Below are positions 1 to 8,249 of a stretch of 51,926 bases of DNA, in pieces. A model generated the notes under the pieces. That model was given only the letters and a program-made list of their open reading frames with translations, ran no database searches and was not told the DNA's origin. Source of the DNA: Pseudomonadota bacterium (GTDB taxonomy: Bacteria; Desulfobacterota; JAPLJL01); assembly GCA_026388655.1 (NCBI GenBank), contig JAPLJI010000154.1, forward strand, positions 1-51,926. The letters are read 5' to 3'. Each line of letters opens with the position of its first letter. Position 1 is the first letter of the stretch. The position numbers and the translations under genes are program-made.

Positions 1-207
1 GCCCAGGCCCAGAAAGGCCATCCCCAGGGCCATCAGGACCGGGACGATATGCCGGGTTTGCACCGACCGGGATGGCCGGATGCTTTTGACCCCGGAAAGG
101 GATGAAAAAATTATTCCCCCGCTTCCGCTCAGGAAAAAATAGCGGAGCAGGAATACAACCGGGAGAATTATAATTAAAAGAAGTTCTGGATCCTCAAAGC
201 GAAACAT
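1..207 (-). CDS. BatA-like VWA membrane protein, N-terminal part (runs off window)
   Basis: Reading leftwards from an ATG at 207, the frame stays open to the window edge, giving 69 residues that start MFRFEDPELLLIIILPVVF. An acidic-proline start followed by a hydrophobic segment, an arginine and then a Gly/Ser-rich stretch is the usual N-terminus of BatA/BatB aerotolerance proteins, which carry a von Willebrand factor A domain after the first membrane helices. A second hydrophobic segment begins near residue 55. The VWA domain itself lies outside the window. The position downstream of moxR and a DUF58 gene supports the call, because MoxR-DUF58-BatA clusters are common. The family is thought to act as an envelope-located partner of the MoxR ATPase. 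Confidence 0.7.
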   Translation of the reverse strand, partial: MFRFEDPELLLIIILPVVFLLRYFFLSGSGGIIFSSLSGVKSIRPSRSVQTRHIVPVLMALGMAFLGLG

Positions 208-267
208 TTTGAAATAAATATTTAATAATCTATTACATTAACTATTGATATTAACCTACTGTAATAA

Positions 268-1239
268 CTATATATTTTTACTTTCAATATTTGGAATAGT
301 TTTTTCAATAAACATTTCCGCCTGGCCCATCCTGAGCTCAATTTCATCACCCGGAGGTGCATACTTTGCGTATTTAACCAGGTCAGACCCGTTCAGGAAA
401 TCCTCGGCGCTTTTTTTCAGCTCTTCATCGATCCATTCCATGCTTTTCAGGTACCCGTGAATCTCCTCCTGGGTTGCCTCCAGGGCCGGGAATCTGAATC
501 TCCTTTCCAGGTAACGCCGGAAGATCTCGGAAAGGTGGAAGAAAAAGCTTTTCACCTCACCAGCCTCCAGAAGCTTGAGCTCCGTGAGCCTTTGCAGCTC
601 CTCCCGCGCCAGTTCCCAAGCCGGCCGCTCCGGAACAGCCCTTTCCCTCTGTTTTCTCCTCCGCCAGGCATACCAGCATAAGAGCAACAGTAATATTGGA
701 CCGCCGATGACCGCCGCCCAGAACCAGAAAGGCCGCCCGGGATAAGGGATGATCGGCTTGAGATCGCGGATATCCTTGGCTTCGCCGGCCGGTCCCAGGA
801 CTGAAGCCACCTCCACGTAAACCGGGGCGGCGACGGCCTTTTTGGGGGTATCGCCCTCCTGGTAATTAATCTCCACGTCCGGCAGTATATATGAGCCAAC
901 CAGGTCGGCCCTGAGCTTATACCACCGGCTGGAGACCATCCTTCCTTCCACCCGCTTTTCCGGGTTATATCCCATATCCACGATCCGGAACCCGGTAATC
1001 CGGGGTCCGACCTCGGGAATCTTGGCCTGGACCTCGGGAGCCCGGTTCAGGGTCAGGGTGTAATTGACAATATCCCCGGTGGTGGCAACCGCCCGGTCCA
1101 CGCCTGAGGCGATTTCAACCGGATCCCGGGAAGGAGCGGAAACCGCCTGGCCCTTCTCCCCGCCCTTTCCGCAGGAACAAGACAAGATCAGAAAAAGCAC
1201 AAACCCGCTAATTAATTGGTATCTAAATTTATGCCTCAT
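268..1239 (-). CDS. BatD-like membrane lipoprotein of the MoxR cluster
   Basis: 323 residues. The N-terminus is a signal peptide ending in a lipobox-like ILSC (Cys about residue 21). Residues 40-145 form a beta-rich extracytoplasmic region with the pattern 'sGDIVNYTLTLNRAPEV...' seen in BatD/oxygen-tolerance-type proteins. A single membrane helix lies near 171-192 (WAAVIGGPILLLLLCWY), followed by a basic stretch and an acidic, helical cytoplasmic tail of about 125 residues. It lies 60 bp upstream of the batA-like gene and downstream of a TPR protein, on one strand, so it is probably one operon with moxR and DUF58. The exact biochemical role of BatD proteins is not settled. I infer a scaffold or receptor for the MoxR/VWA pair. 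Assignment to BatD rests on architecture more than on a diagnostic motif. Confidence 0.65.
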   Translation of the reverse strand: MRHKFRYQLISGFVLFLILSCSCGKGGEKGQAVSAPSRDPVEIASGVDRAVATTGDIVNYTLTLNRAPEVQAKIPEVGPRITGFRIVDMGYNPEKRVEGRMVSSRWYKLRADLVGSYILPDVEINYQEGDTPKKAVAAPVYVEVASVLGPAGEAKDIRDLKPIIPYPGRPFWFWAAVIGGPILLLLLCWYAWRRRKQRERAVPERPAWELAREELQRLTELKLLEAGEVKSFFFHLSEIFRRYLERRFRFPALEATQEEIHGYLKSMEWIDEELKKSAEDFLNGSDLVKYAKYAPPGDEIELRMGQAEMFIEKTIPNIESKNI

Positions 1240-1270
1240 TTCAAATTTAGGTCATTCTGCAATCGAAATC

Positions 1271-1322
1271 GTAGTGCGACCTTTTAAGGTCGCAACTCAG
1301 CGAGGCTAAAGCCTCGCACTAC
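1271..1322. repeat. 52-bp double-hairpin repeat with 9-bp terminal inverted repeats
   Basis: The ends GTAGTGCGA (1271-1279) and TCGCACTAC (1314-1322) are perfect inverted repeats. Between them are two separate hairpins, one with GCGACC/GGTCGC arms (1276-1293) and one with GCGAGGCT/AGCCTCGC arms (1300-1317). The GTAGT...ACTAC ends are shared with the larger elements at 7276-7499, 16358-16455 and 21267-21364. It lies in the 152-bp gap between two genes of the MoxR cluster. Confidence 0.7.
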
Positions 1323-1349
1323 ATTCTCGTTGTTCCGCAATTTCTTCAC

Positions 1350-1374
1350 TAACCACCTAGCCACCCAACAACCA
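1350..1374. repeat. Short C/A-rich heptamer-type repeat
   Basis: A run of CACCTAG/CCACCCA/ACAACCA-like 7-mers lies just beyond the stop codon of the gene that ends at 1392. The same motif recurs at 2521-2548 and, inside a coding region, at 8788-8814. Confidence 0.5.
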
Positions 1375-1391
1375 TATTTTTTTCTCTTCAG

Positions 1392-2372
1392 CTACTGCTG
1401 TAAGGCTTCCGGATGTAATTCCACTTTTTCCGCCGCCAGCATGGTCTGGACCAGCTCGTTGAACTTTTCGTTCAGTTTTTCCCGCAGGAGATCCTGCCTC
1501 ACCTGTTCCTTCACTTCCTCCAGGCTTCTCTGCCGGCCGGGTTTCTTCTCGTCTTTCTTATCCTTTTCCATGTACTTTTCCTTGTTCGCCCGGTAATAGA
1601 GATCGATATCCTGATCGGAAACCTGGACCTTATTCTGCACTTCACCCTCGAGCACCCGGTTAATCAAAAGCCCTTTCCTGAACATATCCAGCTGTTTCTG
1701 GATCTCCGGGTCCCGGTCGTATCCAAGTTTTTTGGCTTTTTCAAACATCAGCTCGTTGGCTACATACTGTTTCAGGAAATCGGCCTTTTTTCCGGGTTTC
1801 TCAAAATCTTTCCGCGCCCATTCCGGCATCTTATCCAGCGCCTCGTTTAATTCCCCCAGGGTGACCTCCCGGCCGCCAATCCTGGCGACAACCGCGCCTC
1901 CCTTTTTTTCGCCCGCTTCCTTCTTTTCCAGCCCGGCCCGCGACTCGAGAGCATACTGGGCCGACTGGTATTTCCCCAGTTTTTCCAGGCACTCGACCAC
2001 CCGCGACCCGATCTCGCTTTTCAGGGAGGAATGGGGATCGAAGATCTCCGCCCGGTAATACCAGGAAATGGCGCGGGAAAGATTACCCTGGTCCTGATAG
2101 GTCTTGCCGATGGAAAAAGCTAGCTTGGCCCGGTCTTCCCGGCCCAGCCGGGCCCCATCCAGGTACATTTCATACTGGTCGGCGGCTTCTTCGGAAAGGC
2201 CCACCCCCAGAAGCCGGCTCGCCAGTTCCCGGCGATCACTGGAGCTCATCCCCCCCTTCCCGGGCGCGGAGGGCCGGAGCCAGAGTAGAGTTCCCAGTCC
2301 GACAAATCCTAAAACCAGGATGATCAGAATGGTGGTGGAAATTTTACTACTCATCTTCTCGTTCGCTGGCAT
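1392..2372 (-). CDS. TPR and SurA-N-like membrane-anchored protein
   Basis: 326 residues, start ATG preceded by AGGGGGAAA. One membrane helix lies at about residues 13-31 (ILIILVLGFVGLGTLLWL). Residues 45-120 look like tetratricopeptide repeats (SIGKTYQDQGNLSRAISWYY). Residues 155-260 resemble the N-terminal chaperone region of SurA/PpiC-type peptidyl-prolyl isomerases: 'VVARIGGREVTLGELNEAL' followed by helices and an 'I..yY..NkekY' motif. The parvulin catalytic domain that normally follows is absent; a short charged linker takes its place and leads to a C-terminal helical tail. I infer a periplasmic-facing chaperone-like protein serving the MoxR/BatA complex. It sits between the DUF58 gene and the BatD-like lipoprotein on the same strand. 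Confidence 0.65.
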   Translation of the reverse strand: MPANEKMSSKISTTILIILVLGFVGLGTLLWLRPSAPGKGGMSSSDRRELASRLLGVGLSEEAADQYEMYLDGARLGREDRAKLAFSIGKTYQDQGNLSRAISWYYRAEIFDPHSSLKSEIGSRVVECLEKLGKYQSAQYALESRAGLEKKEAGEKKGGAVVARIGGREVTLGELNEALDKMPEWARKDFEKPGKKADFLKQYVANELMFEKAKKLGYDRDPEIQKQLDMFRKGLLINRVLEGEVQNKVQVSDQDIDLYYRANKEKYMEKDKKDEKKPGRQRSLEEVKEQVRQDLLREKLNEKFNELVQTMLAAEKVELHPEALQQ

Positions 2373-2452
2373 TTTCCCCCTGCCTCCTCATTCATTTGGT
2401 CCATACGTTTTCTTCGGTTCCATTAATTATTTTTTGCTGGCCGCCTGATTTT

Positions 2453-2475
2453 CGCAGGCTGAAGCCTGCGGCTAC
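2453..2475. repeat. Small palindromic repeat (CGCAGGC hairpin)
   Basis: CGCAGGC (2453-2459), a four-base loop and GCCTGCG (2464-2470) form a perfect 7-bp hairpin followed by GCTAC. It is similar in design to the second hairpin of the 1271-1322 element and is probably part of the same broad family. Confidence 0.5.
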
Positions 2476-2563
2476 CGGACACCGGTTGCTTGTCACTTGC
2501 AACCTGCTGCTTTGTTTTTCAAACCACCTAGCAACCTAACCACCGCCATTTTCTGACTGCTGG

Positions 2564-3508
2564 CTACCTTCTCTTCTCTCTCATCCGGAAAAACCTGATC
2601 AGGGTGTCGGTGTAAGGCCGGTCGGTCCGGATCCGGACCAGATCCACCCCCAGGGACCGGAAGAAATTTACCCTTTCCTTTTCCACCCTCCGGGCGTAGC
2701 TTTCAAAATCACGCTCGAAAATAAAGTCGGAGGTGTCGATCACCACCCGCTCCCCGGTCTCGGCGTCCTCGAGTTCCACCAGGCCGATTTTGGGAATCGC
2801 TTCCTCCCGGGGATCGGACAGATGAATGGCGACCAGGTCGTGCTTCTGGTTGGCGATTTTCAAGGATTTTTCAAACCCGGCGGTTAAAAAATCAGAAACC
2901 AGGAAGGCGATGGATCGCTTGTTCACCACCCGGTTCAAATAATCCAGGGCCACCTCGATCCGGGTATCCTTCTGAACCGGGGAAAAGGAAAGAATCTCGC
3001 GGATGACCCTCCAGACATGTCCCCGCCCCTTCTTGGGCGGGATGAATTTTTCCACCCGGTCGGTGAAAATGATCAGGCCGACTTTGTCGTTGCTCTTGAT
3101 CGCGGTATAGGCCAGGACCGCGGCCAGCTCGGCGGCCAGCTCGCTCTTCAGGCGCTGTCCGCTCCCGAATTTCTGAGAGGTGGAGAGATCCACGAGGAGC
3201 ATCATGGTCATTTCCCGTTCCTCGCGGTAGAGCTTGACGTAGGGGTGCCCCATCCGGGCGGTAACGTTCCAGTCGATCATCCGCACATCATCGCCGAACG
3301 AGTATTCCCGGACTTCCTCGAACTCCATCCCCCGGCCTCGGAAAGCGCTTTCGTATTCCCCCGCCATCACCTCGTTGGCCAGGTAATTGGTGCGGATATG
3401 AATCGCCCGGATTCTTCTTAAGACGTCCTCGGGCAGAACCGCCCGGGCTTCCCGGCTGACGGGCGGTTCTTCTTTTCCCCACCGGGTGATTTTATTCAAC
3501 CAGTCCAT
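2564..3508 (-). CDS. DUF58 domain protein
   Basis: 314 residues with the DUF58 signature near residues 60-85: EFEEVREYSFGDDVRMIDW followed by N-TAR. A VWA-like fold then follows with 'LLVDLSTSQKFG' (a MIDAS-type DxSxS start) and 'IAFLVSDF'. No membrane helix is seen, so it is likely cytoplasmic or peripherally membrane-bound. DUF58 proteins almost always lie directly downstream of moxR ATPase genes, as here (moxR ends at 3679), and are thought to be MoxR partners or substrates. The 170-bp spacer to moxR is filled by a 7-bp-period repeat, so co-transcription is plausible but not certain. The ribosome binding site is weak. Confidence 0.88.
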   Translation of the reverse strand: MDWLNKITRWGKEEPPVSREARAVLPEDVLRRIRAIHIRTNYLANEVMAGEYESAFRGRGMEFEEVREYSFGDDVRMIDWNVTARMGHPYVKLYREEREMTMMLLVDLSTSQKFGSGQRLKSELAAELAAVLAYTAIKSNDKVGLIIFTDRVEKFIPPKKGRGHVWRVIREILSFSPVQKDTRIEVALDYLNRVVNKRSIAFLVSDFLTAGFEKSLKIANQKHDLVAIHLSDPREEAIPKIGLVELEDAETGERVVIDTSDFIFERDFESYARRVEKERVNFFRSLGVDLVRIRTDRPYTDTLIRFFRMREKRR

Positions 3509-3570
3509 CTGAGTTTTTTTTCTTACTTCTTACTTCTCACTCTTTCTTTACTTTCTTCTTGATTAGCTTT

Positions 3571-3675
3571 TTACCTTTAACCCTTCACCTTTGACCTTTC
3601 ACCTTTGACCTTTCAACTTTGAGCTTTGAACTCTTTGCCCTTTGCGCTCTGCTCTATGCTCTATGCGCTTTGCGC
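3571..3675. repeat. Degenerate heptamer array (TTCACCT/TTGACCT type)
   Basis: About fifteen consecutive 7-bp units such as TTCACCT, TTGACCT, TTCAACT, TTGAGCT, TTTGCGC and TATGCTC can be read with only one phase slip. The array ends against the stop codon of moxR (3679). A sister array lies at 4914-4972. The drift between units suggests an old short-tandem array of the kind called STRR in cyanobacteria. Confidence 0.75.
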
Positions 3676-3678
3676 TTC

Positions 3679-4674
<996 letters not shown>

Positions 4675-4799
4675 TCACCTCCCCTAATAAAAACAATTAC
4701 CAACAACCAAATCCCAATTACCAAAAATAAAATATCAACAATCAAATCCCAGTAGCCAATTCCTTACAACCTGGATTCACATTCCAAACACTAAATTAT

Positions 4800-4896
4800 G
4801 TCATTCCCGCGAAGCTTGTCCTCGAATTGTTTAATCGGGGAGCGGGAATCCAGTGTTTTTAAGAATCTACTGGATCCCTGCTTCCGCAGGGATGAC
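4800..4896. repeat. Head-to-head pair of dRS3-like palindromic repeats (empty pair)
   Basis: The left arm (4800-4853) starts GTCATTCCCGCG and ends GCGGGAATCCAG, with its loop enlarged by extra sequence. A 16-bp spacer follows, then a right arm (4870-4896) starting CTGGATCCCTG and ending GGGATGAC. The layout gtcattcc...ggaatccag-spacer-ctggat...gatgac is the same as around the GIY-YIG gene at 7842-8196, but no gene is present. The core resembles the neisserial dRS3 type (ATTCCC-N8-GGGAAT). Confidence 0.7.
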
Positions 4897-4913
4897 AATA
4901 TTCCGAATTCAAA

Positions 4914-4972
4914 TGTTACCTTTCCCCTTTGACCTTTCACCTTTCACCCTTCACCCTTCACCTCTTCCTGCG
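4914..4972. repeat. Heptamer array overlapping the end of the upstream gene
   Basis: Units such as TGACCTT, TCACCTT and TCACCCT repeat with period 7. The stop codon of the BatD-like gene (4944) lies inside the array, so the last residues of that protein (VKGEG) are encoded by repeat DNA. Confidence 0.65.
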
Positions 4973-5732
4973 GATACCGGGATTTGATTTTCAGCTCCGT
5001 CCGGCGGTAAATCTCTTCCAGTTCCGCGGGGGAAATCTTCTGCCCCCCATATTTCAGGTGGTTGATTTTCTCCTCCAGGTCCCGGATATACCCGGGATCC
5101 GGCTCCGGGAACCCCCTTTCGAGTTCCGAAATCTTTTCCAGGGCCATGACCTCCTCCCCCCGGATCCGAAACCTGCGGATTTCTTCCAGGGATTGCCGGA
5201 ACCACTCCCCGTCCCGGGGTTCGGGCGCGGGGGTCTCCTTCGCTTTTTCTCCCCCGGTCAAAAGCCAGACCGAAAATCCTATCCCCAGGCCCAGGAGCAA
5301 AACCAGGAGTCCGATCCACTTATAAGCAATCCCGAAAATCCCGCTGGGCAAAATCTCGATGCTGATCGGATCCGCCTGGGCCTCCTGCTCCTGGCCGGAA
5401 ACCGCGTCCCCGTAATAAACCCCGATCCCCTCCAGGTCGTATTTTCCCGCTTCACCGGCGCTGGCTTTCACCTCATATTGAAGGGATTTTCCGGAAGAAC
5501 CGGGGAAAGGCGGTGACCCCGACCGGGCGGAGATGCCCAGGAGCTCCCATCCCTCCGGGGGAGGGAAAACCGGACGGATCTTCCCGGGCCAGGGGCCGGG
5601 TTCTTCCTGGGAAACCGCCAGGGTAACGGTAAAGACCTCACCGGCGTGAACCCGCGAATCGGGAGGGATAGCCTGAACCTTGATCGAGAGCTGAACCAGT
5701 AATGGGACAAGTAAAAGACCCGGGTTTAGCAT
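4944..5732 (-). CDS. BatD-like membrane protein, first gene of the MoxR cluster
   Basis: 262 residues from the ATG at 5732; a TTG at 5741 is an alternative. There is an N-terminal signal segment, a beta-rich extracytoplasmic part ('RVHAGEVFTVTLAVSQEE', 'GWELLGISARSG', 'YEVKASAGEAGKYDLEGI'), one membrane helix near 132-155 (YKWIGLLVLLLGLGIGFSVW) and a charged helical C-terminal region. This matches the layout of the protein at 268-1239, so the cluster carries two related envelope proteins flanking the ATPase genes. The final residues come from the heptamer array. Function beyond membership in the MoxR/BatA group is unknown. Confidence 0.6.
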   Translation of the reverse strand: MLNPGLLLVPLLVQLSIKVQAIPPDSRVHAGEVFTVTLAVSQEEPGPWPGKIRPVFPPPEGWELLGISARSGSPPFPGSSGKSLQYEVKASAGEAGKYDLEGIGVYYGDAVSGQEQEAQADPISIEILPSGIFGIAYKWIGLLVLLLGLGIGFSVWLLTGGEKAKETPAPEPRDGEWFRQSLEEIRRFRIRGEEVMALEKISELERGFPEPDPGYIRDLEEKINHLKYGGQKISPAELEEIYRRTELKIKSRYPQEEVKGEG

Positions 5733-5787
5733 AGTTTTCAATAAATATAGATTATTTTTAAAGAAATTGGTTCACCGGAAAACCGGC

Positions 5788-5820
5788 GGAAAAAAGGGGC
5801 CAGATGTATTCTGGCCCCTT
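5788..5820 (-). terminator. Rho-independent terminator of the FAD oxidoreductase gene
   Basis: On the minus strand AAGGGGCCAGA pairs perfectly with TCTGGCCCCTT around a 5-base loop (11-bp stem, 5794-5820), followed by a run of T. It lies 24 bp past the stop codon at 5844. Confidence 0.93.
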
Positions 5821-5843
5821 CGGGAAAACCGTTATGGCCCGGG

Positions 5844-7235
5844 TTAACCTTTAGAGAGCATCCGGTAAAGCCGCATCGCCGCGTCCGAGGCCAGTTCTCC
5901 CCCGATCCCCTGCAACCCGGAATCGGCACTGCAGTGGTAAAAGTTCTTGACCACCGGGTCGACGATCGGCGGGCGGTTCGGGCCGACCTGTATGAGCGTC
6001 TGCCCCACCCCCACCACGTTCCCTCCCTCCCCGAAAAGATTGTCAATCCACTTCGGGCTGGTGGCCTCCACCCAGAGCACGTGTTTTTCCATCCCCGGGA
6101 AAATCCCGTAAAGGGTCCGCATATAGGCTTCTTCCCATTGCTTCCAGACGGAGGCGGGCGAATCCAGCTTCGTGCGGCAGGCCGCCCCGGCCAGGATCAG
6201 CTGTTTTCCCTCCGGGCAGGCGGTGGGATCGAGGTTGGAAATCACCGGGATCATCAGGATCGGGGCCTTGTCCGGCACCCCGCCCTGCAGGATCAGTTTC
6301 GCCACGTCCACGATATTATCGGGATTAAGATACATGATCAGTTTTTCGTTCGTGATTTTCTGATCCAGGGCCGCCTTGACGATGAAGGTCATCTCCGACC
6401 AGGTATAGTCCTTGACCTTTTCCACGAAGGCGGGGGCGTATTTCTCCGCGCCGACCAGGTCCAGGACGCTGGTTTTGATGTCGGCGTTGGAGATGACGAT
6501 ATCCGCCGGGATTTCTTTGCCGCCCGGAAGGATCACCCCCGTCGCGCGGCCGTTCTCGATCTTGATCCTCTCCACCGCCTGGCTCAGGTGCACCTTCCCG
6601 CCCCTCTTTTCGATCGACCGGACGAAGGCCTCGGGGATGGCGCCGGTGCCCCCGATGGGGTATCCGCTGGCCATGTTCCGGACGATCTCCTGCTGGCAGC
6701 GGGCCCAGTCGCCGGTGGGGGTCTCGTAATCGGGAACCACGAAGTACATCCCGGTCAGATAGGCGAAGATCGCCCGCAGGCGGTTGTCGTCCAGATAATT
6801 CTTCAGGAATTCGGCGATGGACACCGAGTTGAGCCTCGCGAAGTCCGCCTCGGTGAAAGTGGACAGGTCGGAATAAAGCTCGAGGATCTTGGCCATCTCC
6901 GCGTCCCCGAAACCGAGCTTGGCCGCCCCGCTCGGGAACTTGAGCCAGTCATTCCCGTAGACAAAGGTGGGCCCGGGTTTCCGGGTGTAGGCCCATTCCA
7001 CCTTCTCCCCGATCATCTCGCAGATGGTCCCGAAGATACCCTTATCGCAGTTGCCGACGATATGGCAGCCCACGTCCAGGCGGAAATCGCCCTTCTGGTA
7101 GGAGGCGAACCTTCCCCCGATAAAGCGGGTTTTCTCGAAAATCTCAACCTGGAACCCGTCCTTGGCCAGAAGCGCCCCGACCGCGGAGCCGCCGATCCCG
7201 CACCCGATGATCACCACCTTTTTCCCCTTGCCCAT
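5844..7235 (-). CDS. FAD-dependent oxidoreductase of the phytoene desaturase/retinol saturase type
   Basis: 463 residues. The N-terminus has a dinucleotide-binding fold with GCGIGGSA (residues 11-18) and a downstream acidic residue in 'QVEIFEK', then 'RFIGGRFASY', the second-glycine motif of flavin amine-oxidase/desaturase enzymes. Near the C-terminus 'NFYHCSADSGLQGIGGELA' is the usual FAD-contacting end motif. The start is well supported by AGGAGGGTTA before the ATG. It stands alone: a terminator lies downstream and repeat DNA upstream. No carotenoid genes (crtB, crtE) are in view, so the substrate cannot be named. Members of this family act on carotenoids, fatty acids or other polyprenoids. 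Confidence 0.85.
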   Translation of the reverse strand: MGKGKKVVIIGCGIGGSAVGALLAKDGFQVEIFEKTRFIGGRFASYQKGDFRLDVGCHIVGNCDKGIFGTICEMIGEKVEWAYTRKPGPTFVYGNDWLKFPSGAAKLGFGDAEMAKILELYSDLSTFTEADFARLNSVSIAEFLKNYLDDNRLRAIFAYLTGMYFVVPDYETPTGDWARCQQEIVRNMASGYPIGGTGAIPEAFVRSIEKRGGKVHLSQAVERIKIENGRATGVILPGGKEIPADIVISNADIKTSVLDLVGAEKYAPAFVEKVKDYTWSEMTFIVKAALDQKITNEKLIMYLNPDNIVDVAKLILQGGVPDKAPILMIPVISNLDPTACPEGKQLILAGAACRTKLDSPASVWKQWEEAYMRTLYGIFPGMEKHVLWVEATSPKWIDNLFGEGGNVVGVGQTLIQVGPNRPPIVDPVVKNFYHCSADSGLQGIGGELASDAAMRLYRMLSKG

Positions 7236-7275
7236 TAACCCTCCTTTTCATTCGCGAAATGGTGTAATAATCTAT

Positions 7276-7499
7276 TGTAGTGCGTCGTAAATTCCTTTAC
7301 CGTAGTTGTCATTCCGGGCTTGACTAAGCCTGCCCCGGACTTGATCCGGGGGAATCCAGTTCCAATTGAATGGTTCCCTGCTTTCGCAGGGACGGCGTCT
7401 GGATTCCCGCTGGAGTTTATCCTGAGCGTAGTCGAAGGGCGGGAATGACAGTCAAAAAAATCATATAATGAAATGTAAGGAAGCGTTAGACGCACTACA
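7276..7499. mobile_element. 224-bp MITE-like element with imperfect terminal inverted repeats
   Basis: TGTAGTGCGTC (7276-7286) and GACGCACTACA (7489-7499) are perfect 11-bp inverted ends. The similarity extends inward imperfectly through TTCCTTTAC on the left and its counterpart GTAAGGAA on the right (7476-7483). No transposase is encoded. The middle is occupied by a dRS3-like head-to-head pair, which appears to have been inserted into it. Confidence 0.6.
7308..7449. repeat. dRS3-like head-to-head repeat pair nested in the 224-bp element
   Basis: The left arm 7308-7359 runs GTCATTCCGGG...GGGGGAATCCAG and the right arm 7399-7449 runs CTGGATTCCCGC...GGGCGGGAATGAC. Both have enlarged loops; the right one contains a 'tttatcctgagcgtagtcg' phrase. 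The spacer (7360-7398) holds a weaker third hairpin (CCCTGCTTTCGCAGGG). Confidence 0.65.
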
Positions 7500-7822
7500 C
7501 TAGTATATGACGTGCTTGAATTCAAAGTTGTTTTCAAAATAATGCTCACGGACAAATCCTGATGGCAAAAAATAACCGAAACAACCCCACCGGGTCAACA
7601 ATCAGGTTTTTCTCATACCTATCCAAATTATCCAACAACTTCCGAAGGGAAGATGCGTTGAGGACTTGGTTTTATGAATCGTTTATTTTGCCCCCTCACC
7701 TCTCCGAGCCGTAGGCTCCTACCCTCCGGCCTGTAAGCCCTACGGGCTGGAAGCGGAGCCGGAGGCCCCGCCCTCTCCTTCAGGAAGAGTGCCCCTCAGG
7801 ACGAGTCCCTCGAGGGGCATAA

Positions 7823-8228
7823 GCGCTAACTTAGACGTAGAGTCATTCCGGCGAAAGCCGGAATCCAGAGCGACATCAGTGAATAAACAGCCAGCAGTAT
7901 ACATTTTGGCGAGCAAACGAAATGGTACCCTTTATATCGGGGTAACTTCAGACCTCGTTAAAAGAATATGGGAGCATAAAAACAATCTGGTAGAAGGATT
8001 TACTAAACGCTACAATGTTCATCAACTGGTTTGGTATGAATTACACGAGAGTATGGAATCAGCTATTGAACGGGAGAAGCGATTGAAAGAATGGAAACGA
8101 AAGTGGAAACTGGAATTGATTGAGAGCAGTAATCCAAATTGGCAGGATTTGTATCATATAATTCTTTGACTGGATTCCGGCTTTCGCCGGAATGACGAAT
8201 GACAAACCCTCAATTCTTAAGTTAGCGC
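7823..8228. mobile_element. GIY-YIG-carrying unit bounded by two nested sets of inverted repeats
   Basis: The outer arms are GCGCTAACTTA (7823-7833) and TAAGTTAGCGC (8218-8228), a perfect 11-bp inverted repeat. The inner arms are a 27-bp sequence at 7842-7868 and its exact reverse complement at 8170-8196. Each inner arm is itself a hairpin: ATTCCGGC, a GAAA loop and GCCGGAAT. The gene fills the interior: its GTG start lies 10 bp from the left arm and its stop codon abuts the right arm. Gene-less pairs with the same layout occur at 4800-4896, 7308-7449 and 9738-9803. I infer a mobile or formerly mobile repeat unit whose full form carries the nuclease. Confidence 0.65.
7879..8169 (+). CDS. Small GIY-YIG endonuclease
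   Basis: 96 residues from a GTG start chosen because it follows the left inverted repeat; the frame is open further upstream but only through repeat DNA. The GIY-YIG core is read as 'AVYILASKRNGTLYIGVTSD', where VYI stands for GIY, followed by LVKRIWEHK with the conserved Arg and His. The catalytic-side motif is 'SAIEREKRLKEWKRKWKLE' with the expected Glu, and the family ending 'SNPNWQDLY' is intact. Length is normal for this single-domain family (about 90-100 residues). All key residues seem present, so it may be active. No recognisable DNA-binding domain is attached. The ribosome binding site is poor. Its near-perfect enclosure by inverted repeats suggests it belongs to the repeat unit rather than to a host pathway. 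Confidence 0.9.
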   Translation: MNKQPAVYILASKRNGTLYIGVTSDLVKRIWEHKNNLVEGFTKRYNVHQLVWYELHESMESAIEREKRLKEWKRKWKLELIESSNPNWQDLYHIIL

Positions 8229-8249
8229 GTATACCCACCAGGGGAGAGG

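Larger units (their letters stand above)
7236..7878. other. Repeat-rich intergenic island (643 bp, no gene upstream of the GIY-YIG ORF)
   Basis: It contains a 224-bp element with inverted ends (7276-7499), which holds a pair of dRS3-like repeats (7308-7449). An unremarkable AT-rich stretch follows at 7500-7690. Next is a C-rich repeat of the 'ccctcacc...ccctctcc' kind (7691-7780), an 8-bp hairpin TGCCCCTC/GAGGGGCA (about 7789-7820), and the left arms of the GIY-YIG unit. Short frames here are repeat-derived. Confidence 0.75.

Noticed and set aside
3571-3675. Possible CRISPR array
   Set aside because: Units are 7 bp with no spacers of CRISPR size and no cas genes nearby; it is a short tandem array.
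5934-7238. Plus-strand frame of 434 codons
   Set aside because: Antisense to the FAD oxidoreductase; composition is typical of a GC-rich shadow frame (His/Asp/Gly/Arg-rich).
7235-7555. Minus-strand frame of 106 codons upstream of the FAD oxidoreductase
   Set aside because: It consists mostly of the 224-bp repeat element; no ribosome binding site or family resemblance.
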